A stretch of DNA of 6,560 bases from positions 1-6,560 of the forward strand of contig DAOVUE010000092.1 in NCBI GenBank assembly GCA_030632745.1, given 5' to 3'. Position 1 is the stretch's first letter; every line of letters begins with the position of its first letter. This stretch comes from Pseudomonadota bacterium (GTDB taxonomy: Bacteria; Pseudomonadota; Gammaproteobacteria; GRL18). This document shows positions 6,233-6,560 of this stretch, piece after piece. Made by a program: the position numbers and the translations under genes. Below the pieces are notes generated by a model, which did not search any database, was not told where the DNA came from, and saw only the letters and a list, made by a program, of their open reading frames with translations.

Positions 6233-6308
6233 GAGAGTTTAATACCCTGGGGCACCGAGGTAAATGCCAAATCCCTAACCCAATGAGTCAACAAACGATG
6301 TTTATATA

Positions 6309-6554
6309 ATGTTTCGAAGTTTAGCCTGTGTGCTCCTATTCCTGTCTGTTACTGAGCCGGTACATGCCGTACCCTCACTGCTTCCCCTTGTGCCGCTGGT
6401 CGCTGTTCTGCTTGCCAAGGGAGCCCTGCTGCTGGGATCCCTGTTCTTCTTTGTGCTCTCATTATTTAAACAGAATAAGAAGAAGTTTCTCGTTTGGGGA
6501 AGTGTCCTGTTTCTGTCATTTATTTTATTGATGGTCTTCTTTCAATATGCTTGA
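6309..6554 (+). CDS. Small hydrophobic membrane protein, unrecognised
   Basis: I do not recognise this 81-residue protein. It starts with a signal-peptide-like segment (Arg3, hydrophobic core, possible cleavage after VHA near residue 20). Two hydrophobic stretches follow, about 22-53 and 61-79, separated by the basic turn KQNKKK. That is what a small inner-membrane protein would look like, with the basic turn on the cytoplasmic side. The upstream 76 bases after mutM contain no clear Shine-Dalgarno and no clear terminator. An eight-codon frame from 6283 ends in TAATG overlapping the start, which could allow coupled translation. A shorter overlapping frame in the same stretch is a shadow of it. 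It is a plausible real gene because of the organised hydrophobic pattern, but short hydrophobic frames can arise by chance. Confidence 0.5.
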   Translation: MFRSLACVLLFLSVTEPVHAVPSLLPLVPLVAVLLAKGALLLGSLFFFVLSLFKQNKKKFLVWGSVLFLSFILLMVFFQYA

Positions 6555-6560
6555 GACTAA

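Noticed and set aside
6233..6308. Terminator after mutM
   Set aside because: Only a weak ACC/GGT pairing is visible around 6244-6261 and there is no T-run, so no terminator can be supported.
6328..6531. Second plus-strand frame inside the small membrane protein gene
   Set aside because: Cys/Trp/Pro-rich out-of-frame reading of a hydrophobic gene; the 6309 frame has the ordered signal and membrane pattern.

Overview
The window looks like chromosomal DNA of an AT-rich gammaproteobacterium. The best evidence is a full-length formamidopyrimidine-DNA glycosylase (MutM/Fpg) that I recognise as close to the Escherichia coli protein over its whole length. Supporting this are a small secreted protein of a type I associate with gammaproteobacteria, and Shine-Dalgarno-led genes with ATG and TTG starts. 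I cannot name the genus. No RNA gene, insertion sequence, CRISPR array or phage gene is visible.

Layout. Positions 2-490 (minus strand) hold the first part of a PAS-domain sensory protein that runs off the left edge. It is divergent from a four-gene plus-strand operon at 560-4893: an ABC ATPase, an ABC-2 type six-helix permease, a GldG-like membrane-anchored auxiliary protein, and a DUF4340 membrane-anchored protein. These genes overlap or nearly touch (4-nt overlap, 13-nt gap, 1-nt overlap), so they are almost certainly co-transcribed, and two junctions look translationally coupled. Downstream come a 100-residue secreted protein (5012-5314), mutM (5417-6232) and an 81-residue hydrophobic protein (6309-6554). 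All are on the plus strand with longer gaps.

How the genes work together. The ATPase and permease should form an ABC-2 exporter. The GldG-like and DUF4340 proteins each have an N-terminal membrane anchor and a large extracytoplasmic part, and probably assemble with it at the inner membrane. The same architecture (GldA/GldF/GldG) is known from gliding Bacteroidetes. In a proteobacterium it need not serve gliding, and its substrate cannot be read from the sequence. MutM is a housekeeping base-excision repair enzyme and probably unrelated to the transporter.

Most unusual signals. (1) A perfect 12-bp tandem repeat, four full copies, lies in a non-conserved C-terminal tail of the ATPase gene. (2) Just downstream, a segment can pair either with itself or with the Shine-Dalgarno of the permease gene. 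(3) A pair of near-identical 16-bp palindromes upstream of mutM together form a long hairpin. (4) A shared DSSL-coding motif occurs in variable-looking stretches of two operon genes. I did not find a convincingly new biological system; the closest candidate is the exporter operon of unknown substrate with its repeat-bearing junction.
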